Shown one piece after another: positions 7,549-14,015 of a stretch of 15,952 nt of DNA. The stretch covers positions 1 through 15,952 of the forward strand of contig QAKH01000101.1 of NCBI GenBank assembly GCA_003343885.1, written 5' to 3'. The stretch comes from Clostridiales bacterium (GTDB taxonomy: Bacteria > Bacillota > Clostridia > Oscillospirales > CAG-382). The position numbers were made by a program, and so were the translations under genes. The first letter of the stretch is position 1. Each line of letters starts with the position of its first letter. Below the pieces are notes generated by a model. It saw nothing but the letters and a program-made list of their open reading frames with translations, was not told the DNA's origin and did no database searches.

Positions 7549-9660
7549 TTATTGCAGGATGATATCCTTATTCGTACGTTTCACCCAGTCCTTCACGTAG
7601 ATGGTCACGTTGATGGTCACCTCGTTACTCTCGTCCGGTGTTTCGGGTTTATCCTTACCCGGCGTGAAAGGTAGCGGGTCGCCCAAACCTTTCACACCCG
7701 TCACGTTCAGCTGGTAGACGTTGTTGCGCACGATCGCGAACTCCATCACGCCCATCTTATAGTCATCGTTATTGTCGTTGTGGCGGATCCAGAACTTATG
7801 GTAGCTCTTCCCATTGCGGAAGAAGTAGATGCCGTAATCCCTTGCCAAATCTTCGATATTGCTAGAGGTATAAGTAGATAAATCAGTTATATTTAAAAGA
7901 TTTTGCTGGGCTTGAGTCTGTTTGCCGATAAAGGTGCTATATGTCATGAGTCCTTGTAATGTTTCGTCCCATGCAGTTTTATTTTCCAAATTCTCATTCA
8001 AATACCTCTTAAACTTCTTTGACAGCAAGTTTTTCTCTGACATACCGGCGACAGCGGTTTGTACATCCGCCAATGTTGCAGTAGTATTGCCAGTCCAACC
8101 CTCCATGAATCCCTTCAATAAACCTTTGGTATCTCCCTCTGCAATATTAAACGCTCTTGCGGCTACGGTCTTCACGTCTTTATAGACCAATTTATGCACT
8201 TCTTTTCCATCAAAGTGCTCCGCAGTTAAGAATTGGAAATTACCATCCTTGTCTTTACTCAAATTTACCTCAGAGATAGCATTATTGTTATATTCCATTA
8301 ATTTGAAGCTGCTATTCGGAGAGAACTGTGTCTGGAAGATCACGCCAGTAGAATAGCCATGCACTTGCGCATCCGTGTTCATCGTGTTTTCCCGGACGTA
8401 GGCGATGGGGTAATATGTTTTTGAATTCGATTCCTCTGTATATGATAAACCTGCTGGGAGAGCACCTGCCAAAAGATTTTCATTATTTAAGTTCAAATCG
8501 AAATGGTTTATGTATAAATTATCCCACTTCGCATCATTTACATTTGTACTTGCCTTTTTTTTATTTGCAAACTCTTCCGAGTAAACGAAATTATATTTCT
8601 GGCTGCTGGTAACGTTGCTCCACACCTCATCTCCCAAATATTGCTTGGGATCATCTGAGGCGTATGTTGTTGTAGTAATATTTACTGTACCTGTTGACAC
8701 TGTTGGTGAAACCTGTTTGAACATGTTTGTCCCCCCGTTCCATTGGTTTACGACCATGTAGTCGGTCAATGTAAAGTCACCCATGCCATTTACCGGAGAG
8801 GACGTATTGTTAAATGCTAATGTCCCGTTTTCAGGATACGCCAAGTCGATACGTGCCGCCAGACGCTCCACGTAGACAGCGGTCTTAGCCGGATTTTCAG
8901 CCGTATTCTTATTGGAAAGTGCTACGGTAGAATTAAGGTTATTAGAACTACTTATCATCTTGTGGGTAGACATGATGAATTTGTCAGCATCAGCAACTGC
9001 GTTTGTGCCATTTGCCGTTAATCCTTGTACGGCTCCATTTTGTATATACTCCCGCAACGCTTTTAGCGTTGTTATATTGCTTAAATTTGTACCTGCATTC
9101 ACGATGGTGAACACTTGAAAATGCTCATCGGTTTCGCCCAAATCTTCTTGCATCGTGATTGTTACATTTCTACTGCCATGCTCATCCTCTTCACCACCCA
9201 CACTGGCATCTAGTCCTTTACCTTCATTGGTCTTAAGATCATAATAGCCCTGTCCATCGATTGCAACTGGTTTACTTTCTTCTATTGTTTGATTGAAAAG
9301 ATTTAACTGATTGTTGGAATTCAATGTTCGGTTGTTTACATCCGCTTTAACCAAGAATACGTTGATGTCATACACCATACCCTCGTTCTTACCCGGCAGC
9401 TCGCCAAGCCAGCCGTTTCCGTCTTCGCCCCAGCCGGCACCGGCCGTAGTACCATCTTGATTATTATTAGGATTTGACGGCTGCGGATCCGCCTTTGTCA
9501 TCATACCATCCGATACGGTCGATATGTTGATTTTCAAGTAGGCTTTCTGGCCATTGTTCTCATCGGTCCCGTTACTACCCGGCCCGTTCTCCAGATCGTC
9601 CGAGCAAGACACCGCCGCGCAAGCGAGGGCGAGTGCCCATAATGTACTTTTTAGTTTCAT
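7549..9660 (-). CDS. Mfa1-family major fimbrial (stalk) subunit
   Basis: A 703-residue lipoprotein precursor of the Mfa1-type stalk pilin that polymerises into the fimbrial shaft. The signal peptide ends CAAVSC (C19). Residues 20-40 are an acidic/Gly/Asn linker, and YLKINISTVS begins the mature fold. Residues 53-57 read MMTK|A, the place where family members usually have Arg-Ala, so the basic residue here is K56. The C-terminal block (GVMEFAIVRNNVYQLNVTGV onward) and last strand VTIYVKDWVKRTN (685-697) match the Mfa1 C-terminal domain, which supplies the donor strand. It is longer than P. gingivalis Mfa1 (about 560). The ends are GC-rich and the central part (about 7850-9350) AT-rich, suggesting a variable middle. 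It is preceded by a structured 215-nt gap and followed by hairpins, which may set its expression separately from neighbours. Confidence 0.92.
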   Translation of the reverse strand: MKLKSTLWALALACAAVSCSDDLENGPGSNGTDENNGQKAYLKINISTVSDGMMTKADPQPSNPNNNQDGTTAGAGWGEDGNGWLGELPGKNEGMVYDINVFLVKADVNNRTLNSNNQLNLFNQTIEESKPVAIDGQGYYDLKTNEGKGLDASVGGEEDEHGSRNVTITMQEDLGETDEHFQVFTIVNAGTNLSNITTLKALREYIQNGAVQGLTANGTNAVADADKFIMSTHKMISSSNNLNSTVALSNKNTAENPAKTAVYVERLAARIDLAYPENGTLAFNNTSSPVNGMGDFTLTDYMVVNQWNGGTNMFKQVSPTVSTGTVNITTTTYASDDPKQYLGDEVWSNVTSSQKYNFVYSEEFANKKKASTNVNDAKWDNLYINHFDLNLNNENLLAGALPAGLSYTEESNSKTYYPIAYVRENTMNTDAQVHGYSTGVIFQTQFSPNSSFKLMEYNNNAISEVNLSKDKDGNFQFLTAEHFDGKEVHKLVYKDVKTVAARAFNIAEGDTKGLLKGFMEGWTGNTTATLADVQTAVAGMSEKNLLSKKFKRYLNENLENKTAWDETLQGLMTYSTFIGKQTQAQQNLLNITDLSTYTSSNIEDLARDYGIYFFRNGKSYHKFWIRHNDNNDDYKMGVMEFAIVRNNVYQLNVTGVKGLGDPLPFTPGKDKPETPDESNEVTINVTIYVKDWVKRTNKDIILQ

Positions 9661-9710
9661 TTGTTTGTTGTTTAATTAAATATTTATACTTTGATTTATT
9701 ACTGTTTTAT

Positions 9711-9723
9711 CCCCCTTCGGGGG
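9711..9723. repeat. Short perfect GC hairpin in the stalk-gene leader
   Basis: CCCCC-TTC-GGGGG is a 5-bp perfect stem with a 3-nt loop, 50 nt before the stalk-pilin ATG on the leftward RNA. There is no U-run. It marks the boundary between the GC-rich repeat block upstream and the AT-rich leader (9661-9710), and could define the 5' end of a processed stalk mRNA. Confidence 0.6.
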
Positions 9724-9737
9724 AGCTTCCGTAGCCC

Positions 9738-9852
9738 TCCTCCGATATCTCGGGCAGATCCCTTCCGATATCTGCCGCAGATCTCCTCCGACATCTCGGG
9801 CAGATCTCCTTGGATATCTGCCGCAGTCCTCGGAAGGGATCCGCGGCAGACC
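9738..9852. repeat. Five degenerate 23-bp tandem repeats with internal dyad symmetry upstream of the stalk gene
   Basis: Five consecutive 23-bp units (9738, 9761, 9784, 9807, 9830), then the start of a sixth. Units 1 and 3 share ATCTCGGGCAGATC and differ from each other at one position. Units 2 and 4 share GATATCTGCCGCAG. Odd and even units can pair as inverted repeats (CTCGGGCAG against CTGCCGCAG types, and CCTCCGA near the left against TCGGAGG at the right). In RNA this gives alternative long hairpins in the gap between the HU-like and stalk genes. Function is unknown: a structured leader, a protein-binding array, or a recombination remnant are all possible. Confidence 0.8.
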
Positions 9853-9875
9853 TCGGAGGGGGGGCCGGATGAGGC

Positions 9876-10316
9876 TTAAATCTCGTCCGGGCTCTCGCTG
9901 TCGGACGTGTTCTCCTCGTTCGGATCCTTCATGCGCTGGAAGGTCGTGTCGTCACGCATCTTCTGCAGCAACTTACCCGGCGTGAACATTAAGCCCGGCT
10001 TCTTCATCATCGTGGCGGCGTCGAACTCCTTCTTCGTGAGCGAACCTTGGCTGCCCAGCGTGGGGCGGATGCTTCCGAGCTCGCCCAGCTGCACGTTGCG
10101 GCCCTCGCTTAGGTGCCGACGTAAAATGCGAGGCAGGCGGTCGAAAATACTTTTCACGTCAGCGCTGGTCAGCGCCGTCTCTTCGGCGATACTCTCGCAA
10201 AGCTCGTCGAGCGATACCGTTCCGTTGCTGACGAGCTGCGCGTAGAAGCGCTTGCCGTCTTTCGGGGCGTCTTTCGTGAAGTCCTTGCGTTGTATCAGTT
10301 TGTACCTGATTGGCAT
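9876..10316 (-). CDS. HU-like DNA-binding protein encoded within the fimbrial locus
   Basis: A 146-residue protein resembling the HU-related, Bacteroidales-type histone-like proteins (MPIRYKLIQRKDFTKDAPKD start, then the SADVKSIFDRLPRILRRHLSEG helices and VQLGELGSIRPTLGS beta-arm region). HU folds bind and bend DNA as dimers. The C-terminal extension (about 115-146) ends in a very acidic tail, DPNEENTSDSESPDEI. Cytoplasmic, with no signal peptide. It has an unusually good Shine-Dalgarno AGGAGG six bases before the ATG, in contrast to its AT-rich-leader neighbours. It lies 54 nt after the DUF3868 gene and 215 nt before the stalk gene. A role in shaping the nearby repeat block or control region is plausible but not shown. 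Host genome copies of this family are many, so it could be a generic paralogue. Confidence 0.85.
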   Translation of the reverse strand: MPIRYKLIQRKDFTKDAPKDGKRFYAQLVSNGTVSLDELCESIAEETALTSADVKSIFDRLPRILRRHLSEGRNVQLGELGSIRPTLGSQGSLTKKEFDAATMMKKPGLMFTPGKLLQKMRDDTTFQRMKDPNEENTSDSESPDEI

Positions 10317-10322
10317 GATTTA

Positions 10323-10328
10323 CCTCCT
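10323..10328 (-). promoter_or_regulatory. Strong Shine-Dalgarno (AGGAGG) for the HU-like gene
   Basis: The leftward strand reads GAAGGAGGTAAATC then ATG, so AGGAGG sits 6 nt from the start. Such a full match is uncommon in Bacteroidales, which mostly use AT-rich leaders. It supports the 10316 start and suggests higher or differently controlled translation of this gene. Just upstream, GGGAG/CTCCC (10362-10366 and 10374-10378) forms a small hairpin spanning the preceding stop codon. Confidence 0.7.
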
Positions 10329-10370
10329 TCTTTTAGTTATACATATATATATGGGGTGGTTGGGAGCGCG

Positions 10371-11795
10371 TCACTCCCCCACCTGTCTCAGGTTGTCTTT
10401 CGCTTGCGAGCCTACCCGCGGGTCGTCCGCCAGGCCGCGCAGCAGGGATACCGCCCGCTCCGTGTCTCCCTCCAGCCAGCAGGCCACGGCCTCGGCGAGG
10501 CGTTTCTCCGATCCCTCCTGCGCCTTCGCCAGGTAGCGGCGGGCGGCGGGGGTGTTGCCGTTCAGCAAGGCGGTGTTGGCGGCGTTGAGGTTCGATACGG
10601 GATCATCCGGATACATGCGTACGGCTATCTCGAACACCTCGTTGTATTCCGGGCTGCCCGCCTCGTAGGTCTGCGCCACGCGGTACATCTCCTCGAGGCT
10701 GAGTTGCGCCGGGTTCTTATAGATCAAGTCCCTCGCCTCCTCGGTGGTGAAGGCGCGGATGGTGTAGCTCACGCCGTAGTCGGAATGCCGCAAGGCGGGG
10801 TACACCTCTTGCAGGAGGAAGCGGTAGGGCACGCCCCCGGCCACGGTCTTCAGGCGTGCGTCGCGGCGGTCGGGGTCGGTGATGGCGGGGTCGCGGATGA
10901 TGGCCAGCAGGGCCTCCTTGTCCGCGAGGTCGCCCTCGGCCACGGCCCGCTCCAGTCCTTCCCAGTCCTCCGGCTCGTAGTCCACGGTCATGCGTGCGTC
11001 ACCAAAGTCGTACAGCCTGCGGATATAGTCCAGCAACGCCTCGGCGCGACCCTTGGCCAGCCGCTCGTTGTTGGCGTACGATCCCTCGGGCGAGGCGTAT
11101 CCCTTGATGGACACCTCGGCGATGGAGGCGTAGGGGTTCTGGCGTACGGAGTCGATGGTAGCCCGTATGGCGGCCAGCTCGCGGGGGTTCTTGCGGTAGT
11201 CCGGGTGGATCTCCGTGCGGTTCACGGGGAAATCCAAGAATGCCTGCCCCCGCAGGTTCCGGCTCTTGACGGCCTCCACCCTCGGGGCGGCGTAGGCCAG
11301 TACCGGCCGCAATACGACAGGTTCCGGCTCCGCCATGTCGATGGGGAAGAGCGGCGAGCGGTCGTTTCTGAGGGCTTCCCAGCCACATCCGCACTGGTCG
11401 GTCACGAGCGCCACTTCCGACTTCAGCATCCAGTCCGCCAAGGGCGTGCGGACGGCGTATGCGAAGATCTGCTCCCTGCCGTTGAGGCGGCGCAGCTCAT
11501 ACTCGCCGTGCTCGGCAAGGTTGCGGCCTGTGCGCTCGTAGAGGATGTGGCGGTCGCGGCCGTTGAGGACAACCGGAGTAAGGGGCCGCAGGCTGTCGCC
11601 CGCTGCGATGACCGGCGTGCATACCAGGCCGCGGTTGGCCGGTAGCTCGATCTCGCTGAAGTCGAGCGTCATGTGGATCAGCAAGGTGCCGTCCGACTTC
11701 TCCACCGTCTGGTCTTTCACCTTGATCTCTTGTGCCCGCATGATCATCGCAGCGAGCAAGGCGATCGTTATCAGTAGATATTTGTTCGTTCTCAT
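10371..11795 (-). CDS. DUF3868 / OmpA-like protein of the fimbrial locus
   Basis: A 474-residue secreted or periplasmic protein with signal peptide ending near MIMRA|Q (about residue 21). Residues 22-150 match the DUF3868 pattern, including CGCGW at 135-139. Residues about 185-300 form an OmpA-C-like segment with FLDFPVNRTEIHPDYRKN and GYASPEGSYANNERLAKGRA (232-251), the peptidoglycan-contact fold. Residues 380-470 are Ala/Leu-rich and resemble TPR-like helices. DUF3868 and DUF3575 genes regularly accompany Bacteroidales fimbrial operons, probably as envelope partners in export or anchoring. The mechanism is not established here. It sits 12 nt after the DUF3575 gene. The region is very GC-rich (44 of 60 bases in 10861-10920 are G or C), which explains the long antisense open frame opposite it. 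Confidence 0.88.
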   Translation of the reverse strand: MRTNKYLLITIALLAAMIMRAQEIKVKDQTVEKSDGTLLIHMTLDFSEIELPANRGLVCTPVIAAGDSLRPLTPVVLNGRDRHILYERTGRNLAEHGEYELRRLNGREQIFAYAVRTPLADWMLKSEVALVTDQCGCGWEALRNDRSPLFPIDMAEPEPVVLRPVLAYAAPRVEAVKSRNLRGQAFLDFPVNRTEIHPDYRKNPRELAAIRATIDSVRQNPYASIAEVSIKGYASPEGSYANNERLAKGRAEALLDYIRRLYDFGDARMTVDYEPEDWEGLERAVAEGDLADKEALLAIIRDPAITDPDRRDARLKTVAGGVPYRFLLQEVYPALRHSDYGVSYTIRAFTTEEARDLIYKNPAQLSLEEMYRVAQTYEAGSPEYNEVFEIAVRMYPDDPVSNLNAANTALLNGNTPAARRYLAKAQEGSEKRLAEAVACWLEGDTERAVSLLRGLADDPRVGSQAKDNLRQVGE

Positions 11796-11807
11796 GACAT
11801 GTCGGAA

Positions 11808-12404
11808 TTAGAATTGGTAAATCAGGTTGACTGCCGCTTGCGTGGGGCCGAAATAATGCTTCTTCTCGGTACCCGACTTGGTGCCGCAGTTGGTACAGGG
11901 GTATTTCTCGGTCTCCAGGTAGAGATAGCCAACGCCCAGCGTAGCCTCCAGGTTCCAGTGCTTGGAGAGCAGCCACGAATATCCGTAACTCAGTCCCGCG
12001 CCTGCGCCCCATCCTTGGTGCCGCTCGCCCTCGGTACCCAGCAACTTGATGTCCGATACATTATATAATAGGTAAGGGATATGCAGACCGATGAAATGCT
12101 GGTGAGAGGTCTCGCAGAACCAGTAGCGCAGTTCGGGATGTAGCCTCCAGTGCTTGAGCGATTTGCCGTAGCTGCCGTCATCGTTCTTGCCGGAGAAGGG
12201 GTTCAGGCCCGTCTCGATGTCGAGGCTCCAATGCCGTGCAAGGCGGAACTCGACACCCGCGTTGAACGTGCCCAACACCCCCCAATACGGTATATTGGTC
12301 TTGATCCCGACCACCGATCCCTTCTGCCCTTCCAGCCTCTCCTGCGCATAGGGCGACAGGGAGATCGCGGCCAAAACCATCATGCAGATACACTTTCTGA
12401 TCAT
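11808..12404 (-). CDS. DUF3575 outer-membrane beta-barrel protein
   Basis: A 198-residue outer-membrane protein with a signal peptide cut after SPYA|Q (about residue 20). The family hallmark GIKTNIPYWGVLGTFNAGVE follows, then alternating aromatic beta-strands and a terminal Phe (LIYQF), the usual BAM-recognition ending. A Cys-containing loop (YPCTNCGTKSG) lies near residues 168-178. DUF3575 proteins are typically paired with DUF3868 proteins next to fimbrial genes, as here (12-nt gap). Together they may form an envelope complex supporting fimbriae assembly, which is inference from conserved neighbourhood. It lies 25 nt after the HTH-repeat gene, consistent with one transcript. Confidence 0.88.
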   Translation of the reverse strand: MIRKCICMMVLAAISLSPYAQERLEGQKGSVVGIKTNIPYWGVLGTFNAGVEFRLARHWSLDIETGLNPFSGKNDDGSYGKSLKHWRLHPELRYWFCETSHQHFIGLHIPYLLYNVSDIKLLGTEGERHQGWGAGAGLSYGYSWLLSKHWNLEATLGVGYLYLETEKYPCTNCGTKSGTEKKHYFGPTQAAVNLIYQF

Positions 12405-12429
12405 ACTCTTTCGTTTTTAATCGTTCTTG

Positions 12430-13530
12430 TTAATCGTTGGATTTCGCTCGTTGCCTCGCAACCTTGACCGCAGCAACCAGCTCCGGCTCGTGCGTGTGCA
12501 GGTATTGGCGGAGGCTCTCCGGGGGGATTCCCAGCTCGATGGCCACACGCATGACAGGGCGTGGGTTTGCCTTGAGGCTCTCGATAGCCGGGGCGTACTT
12601 GGCGGCGGTAGACTTGAGGTAACGCTTGCTGCCACTCAGGTCAAGCCTGCACTTATCGCAATCCGCGGCGGGCTTCCCTCCTCTGCGCTCAAGCATCAAG
12701 TCGCGGTGCCATTTGCGTAGGTAACTCCGGAATCCCTCGATAGGGACACCCGCACGGTCGGTGATCTCCCGTATCGTAAAACTTGTCTCCTTGTAAAGTC
12801 TCAGTGCCTCGGCATATTTCTCCCGGATCTCGGGGGAAGGCTCGGTAAGCTGGTCGTTCCCATTCATCCTGCCCCATTGCCGGCAACCAATCGCCGACTC
12901 CCTCCGTCGGTTCTTCCGATCCACCAGGTCTTTGTGATAAAAGCGCAGATATTGGCTGAGGCCGGCGAGTGACACGCCGCATTCCTCCGCGATCGTCGGC
13001 AGGTTCTTGTCGGTGGAGCGTAACATCTCCACCGCTTGGGCGTATATCTCCACACTCTCGGGTTTCGCGCCCCGTGCGAAGTTGTCTTTCAGTCCGAGAC
13101 GCGTCCTCGCCTTCTCACGCCGCTCGATGATCTCCGGATAATGCAGTTTCAGCTGGTTGCCCAACGCCGTACCGTCCAGCCCGAACAGCCGTGCGATCTG
13201 CGATACGTTATATTGGATGTAGGAAAGATCGTCGCAGGCATCGATGGCCTGTTTGTATTTCTGGTAGGCGGCGGGAGTCTGGCCACTCTTTTTGCGTAAT
13301 AGGATACCGTTGGTAGCGTCGGCGTTCACCTCCAGCCCGTTCCTTCTCAGCATCAAGGAGCGATGGTGCCGCCTCAGATAAATCCGGAAAGCGGGCAGGC
13401 TAAGGCCGCATTGGAGCGCAATCTGCTTGCCGGTCATTTCCGTGCTGGCATACAAACGTACCGCCTCCGCATATTTCACCGTGATAGCGTCAGGGGTAGC
13501 CTGTGGATTCGTGTTTTCCTTTTCTTTCAT
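12430..13530 (-). CDS. Protein of five tandem helix-turn-helix-like repeats, probable fimbrial regulator
   Basis: A 366-residue soluble protein starting MKEKENTNPQ. The frame stays open to 13740, but the extra 70 codons run through the inverted repeat at 13558 and show no domain, so I take the Met at 13530. It consists of five copies of a ~50-residue module: a helix 'KYAEAVRLY', then an HTH-like pair (for example EMTGKQIALQCGLSLPAFRI), then R/QxYLRxxHxxL. Modules lie at about 17-63, 87-138, 159-206, 234-283 and 307-355. The second is most diverged (IARLFGLDGTALGNQLKLHY). It is basic throughout with no effector or receiver domain. First gene of the fimbrial locus, next to a palindrome-rich control region, so a DNA-binding regulator is likely. 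I do not recognise a named family. Confidence 0.75.
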   Translation of the reverse strand: MKEKENTNPQATPDAITVKYAEAVRLYASTEMTGKQIALQCGLSLPAFRIYLRRHHRSLMLRRNGLEVNADATNGILLRKKSGQTPAAYQKYKQAIDACDDLSYIQYNVSQIARLFGLDGTALGNQLKLHYPEIIERREKARTRLGLKDNFARGAKPESVEIYAQAVEMLRSTDKNLPTIAEECGVSLAGLSQYLRFYHKDLVDRKNRRRESAIGCRQWGRMNGNDQLTEPSPEIREKYAEALRLYKETSFTIREITDRAGVPIEGFRSYLRKWHRDLMLERRGGKPAADCDKCRLDLSGSKRYLKSTAAKYAPAIESLKANPRPVMRVAIELGIPPESLRQYLHTHEPELVAAVKVARQRAKSND

Positions 13531-13557
13531 ATATATCTTTGCTAGAAGCGTTTGATA

Positions 13558-13575
13558 CTTATTTATGAAATAAGG
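13558..13575 (-). repeat. Left inverted repeat, palindromic core
   Basis: CTTATTTATGAAATAAGG is the exact reverse complement of 13953-13970. The arms CTTATTT/AAATAAG surround an asymmetric centre ATG, which gives the site an orientation. It ends 27 bp upstream of the chosen start of the HTH-repeat gene. It is a candidate recombinase crossover site or a regulator operator. Confidence 0.7.
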
Positions 13576-13866
13576 TAAATCGCCCCCAGAATTGGAAAGA
13601 AACTTATTTACCCTTATACGGGACAGCCTTATCGGAACACCTTTTTTGCCTTTTAGGACGATCGGCTTTAAGCTAAAAAAAGAGAGGAATCGTAATGAAA
13701 TGTAATTAGAGGTTAAGAGGGGGAGGTTTCGAGTCGCCACGTGTCTTTTACCAGCCTTAGGAGAGGGCGAATATATAAATATTCTTAAATTTAGGCGATA
13801 AAAAGCCTAGAGGAGTCTTTTTTACTAAAAAACCCTTCTTTATCTTACCATTTATTGGAGATAAAA

Positions 13867-13892
13867 CCTTATTTTTACCGCTCGAAATAAGG
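13867..13892. repeat. Related palindrome with wider spacing
   Basis: CCTTATTT and AAATAAGG recur here as inverted arms separated by 10 bp instead of 3 bp. The half-sites are identical to those of the flanking repeats, so the same protein may bind. A 10-bp spacing would suit a dimer contacting the next helical turn. Confidence 0.6.
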
Positions 13893-13952
13893 GACAGATG
13901 TTTTTTGAAACATTCGTATGCTCTGAGAACAAGCTTCTTGACAAGCTAAAAT

Positions 13953-13976
13953 CCTTATTTCATAAATAAGGATATT
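13953..13976 (+). repeat. Right repeat copy 1
   Basis: CCTTATTTCATAAATAAGGATATT. The palindromic arms extend to 10 bp (ATCCTTATTT/AAATAAGGAT, 13951-13973) around the centre CAT. It is inverted relative to 13558-13575 and directly repeated at 13987 with a 34-bp period. Confidence 0.8.
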
Positions 13977-13986
13977 TCATGCTCCT

Positions 13987-14010
13987 CCTTATTTCATAAA
14001 TAAGGATATT
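13987..14010 (+). repeat. Right repeat copy 2
   Basis: An identical 24-bp copy of 13953-13976, ending 5 bp before the last codon of the recombinase frame. The direct pair beside the recombinase gene could give two alternative crossover partners for the left repeat, or a tandem operator. Confidence 0.8.
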
Positions 14011-14015
14011 CCCCC

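Larger units (their letters stand above)
13531..14015. promoter_or_regulatory. Non-coding control region upstream of the fimbrial locus, candidate invertible segment
   Basis: There is no supported gene in these 485 bases. The region is AT-rich and holds several palindromes built on CCTTATTT/AAATAAGG. An 18-bp exact inverted repeat (13558-13575 against 13953-13970) bounds a 377-bp interior, with a broken tyrosine recombinase gene immediately to the right. This is the arrangement of Bacteroidales phase-variable promoters. I looked for the Bacteroidetes -7 box (TAnnTTTG). There is no TTTG at all on the leftward strand, and no TAnnTTTG inside the segment on the other strand. The fimbrial promoter is therefore not identified, and inversion remains a hypothesis. 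Confidence 0.5.

Noticed and set aside
9738..9852. CRISPR-like array
   Set aside because: The repeats are contiguous with no spacers, too short, and there are no cas genes.
10290..11645. 451-codon rightward open frame
   Set aside because: It is antisense to the DUF3868/OmpA gene, Gly/Val/Arg-rich with no domain, and results from high GC at third positions of the real gene.
13531..13740. 70-codon N-terminal extension of the HTH-repeat protein
   Set aside because: It translates the inverted repeat and AT-rich control DNA and adds no domain. The Met at 13530 starts just before the first repeat.
13939..13966. TTGACA-17 bp-CATAAA, an E. coli-like promoter
   Set aside because: Bacteroidetes sigma factors use a different consensus, the match points rightward into the recombinase 3' end, and it overlaps a palindrome.
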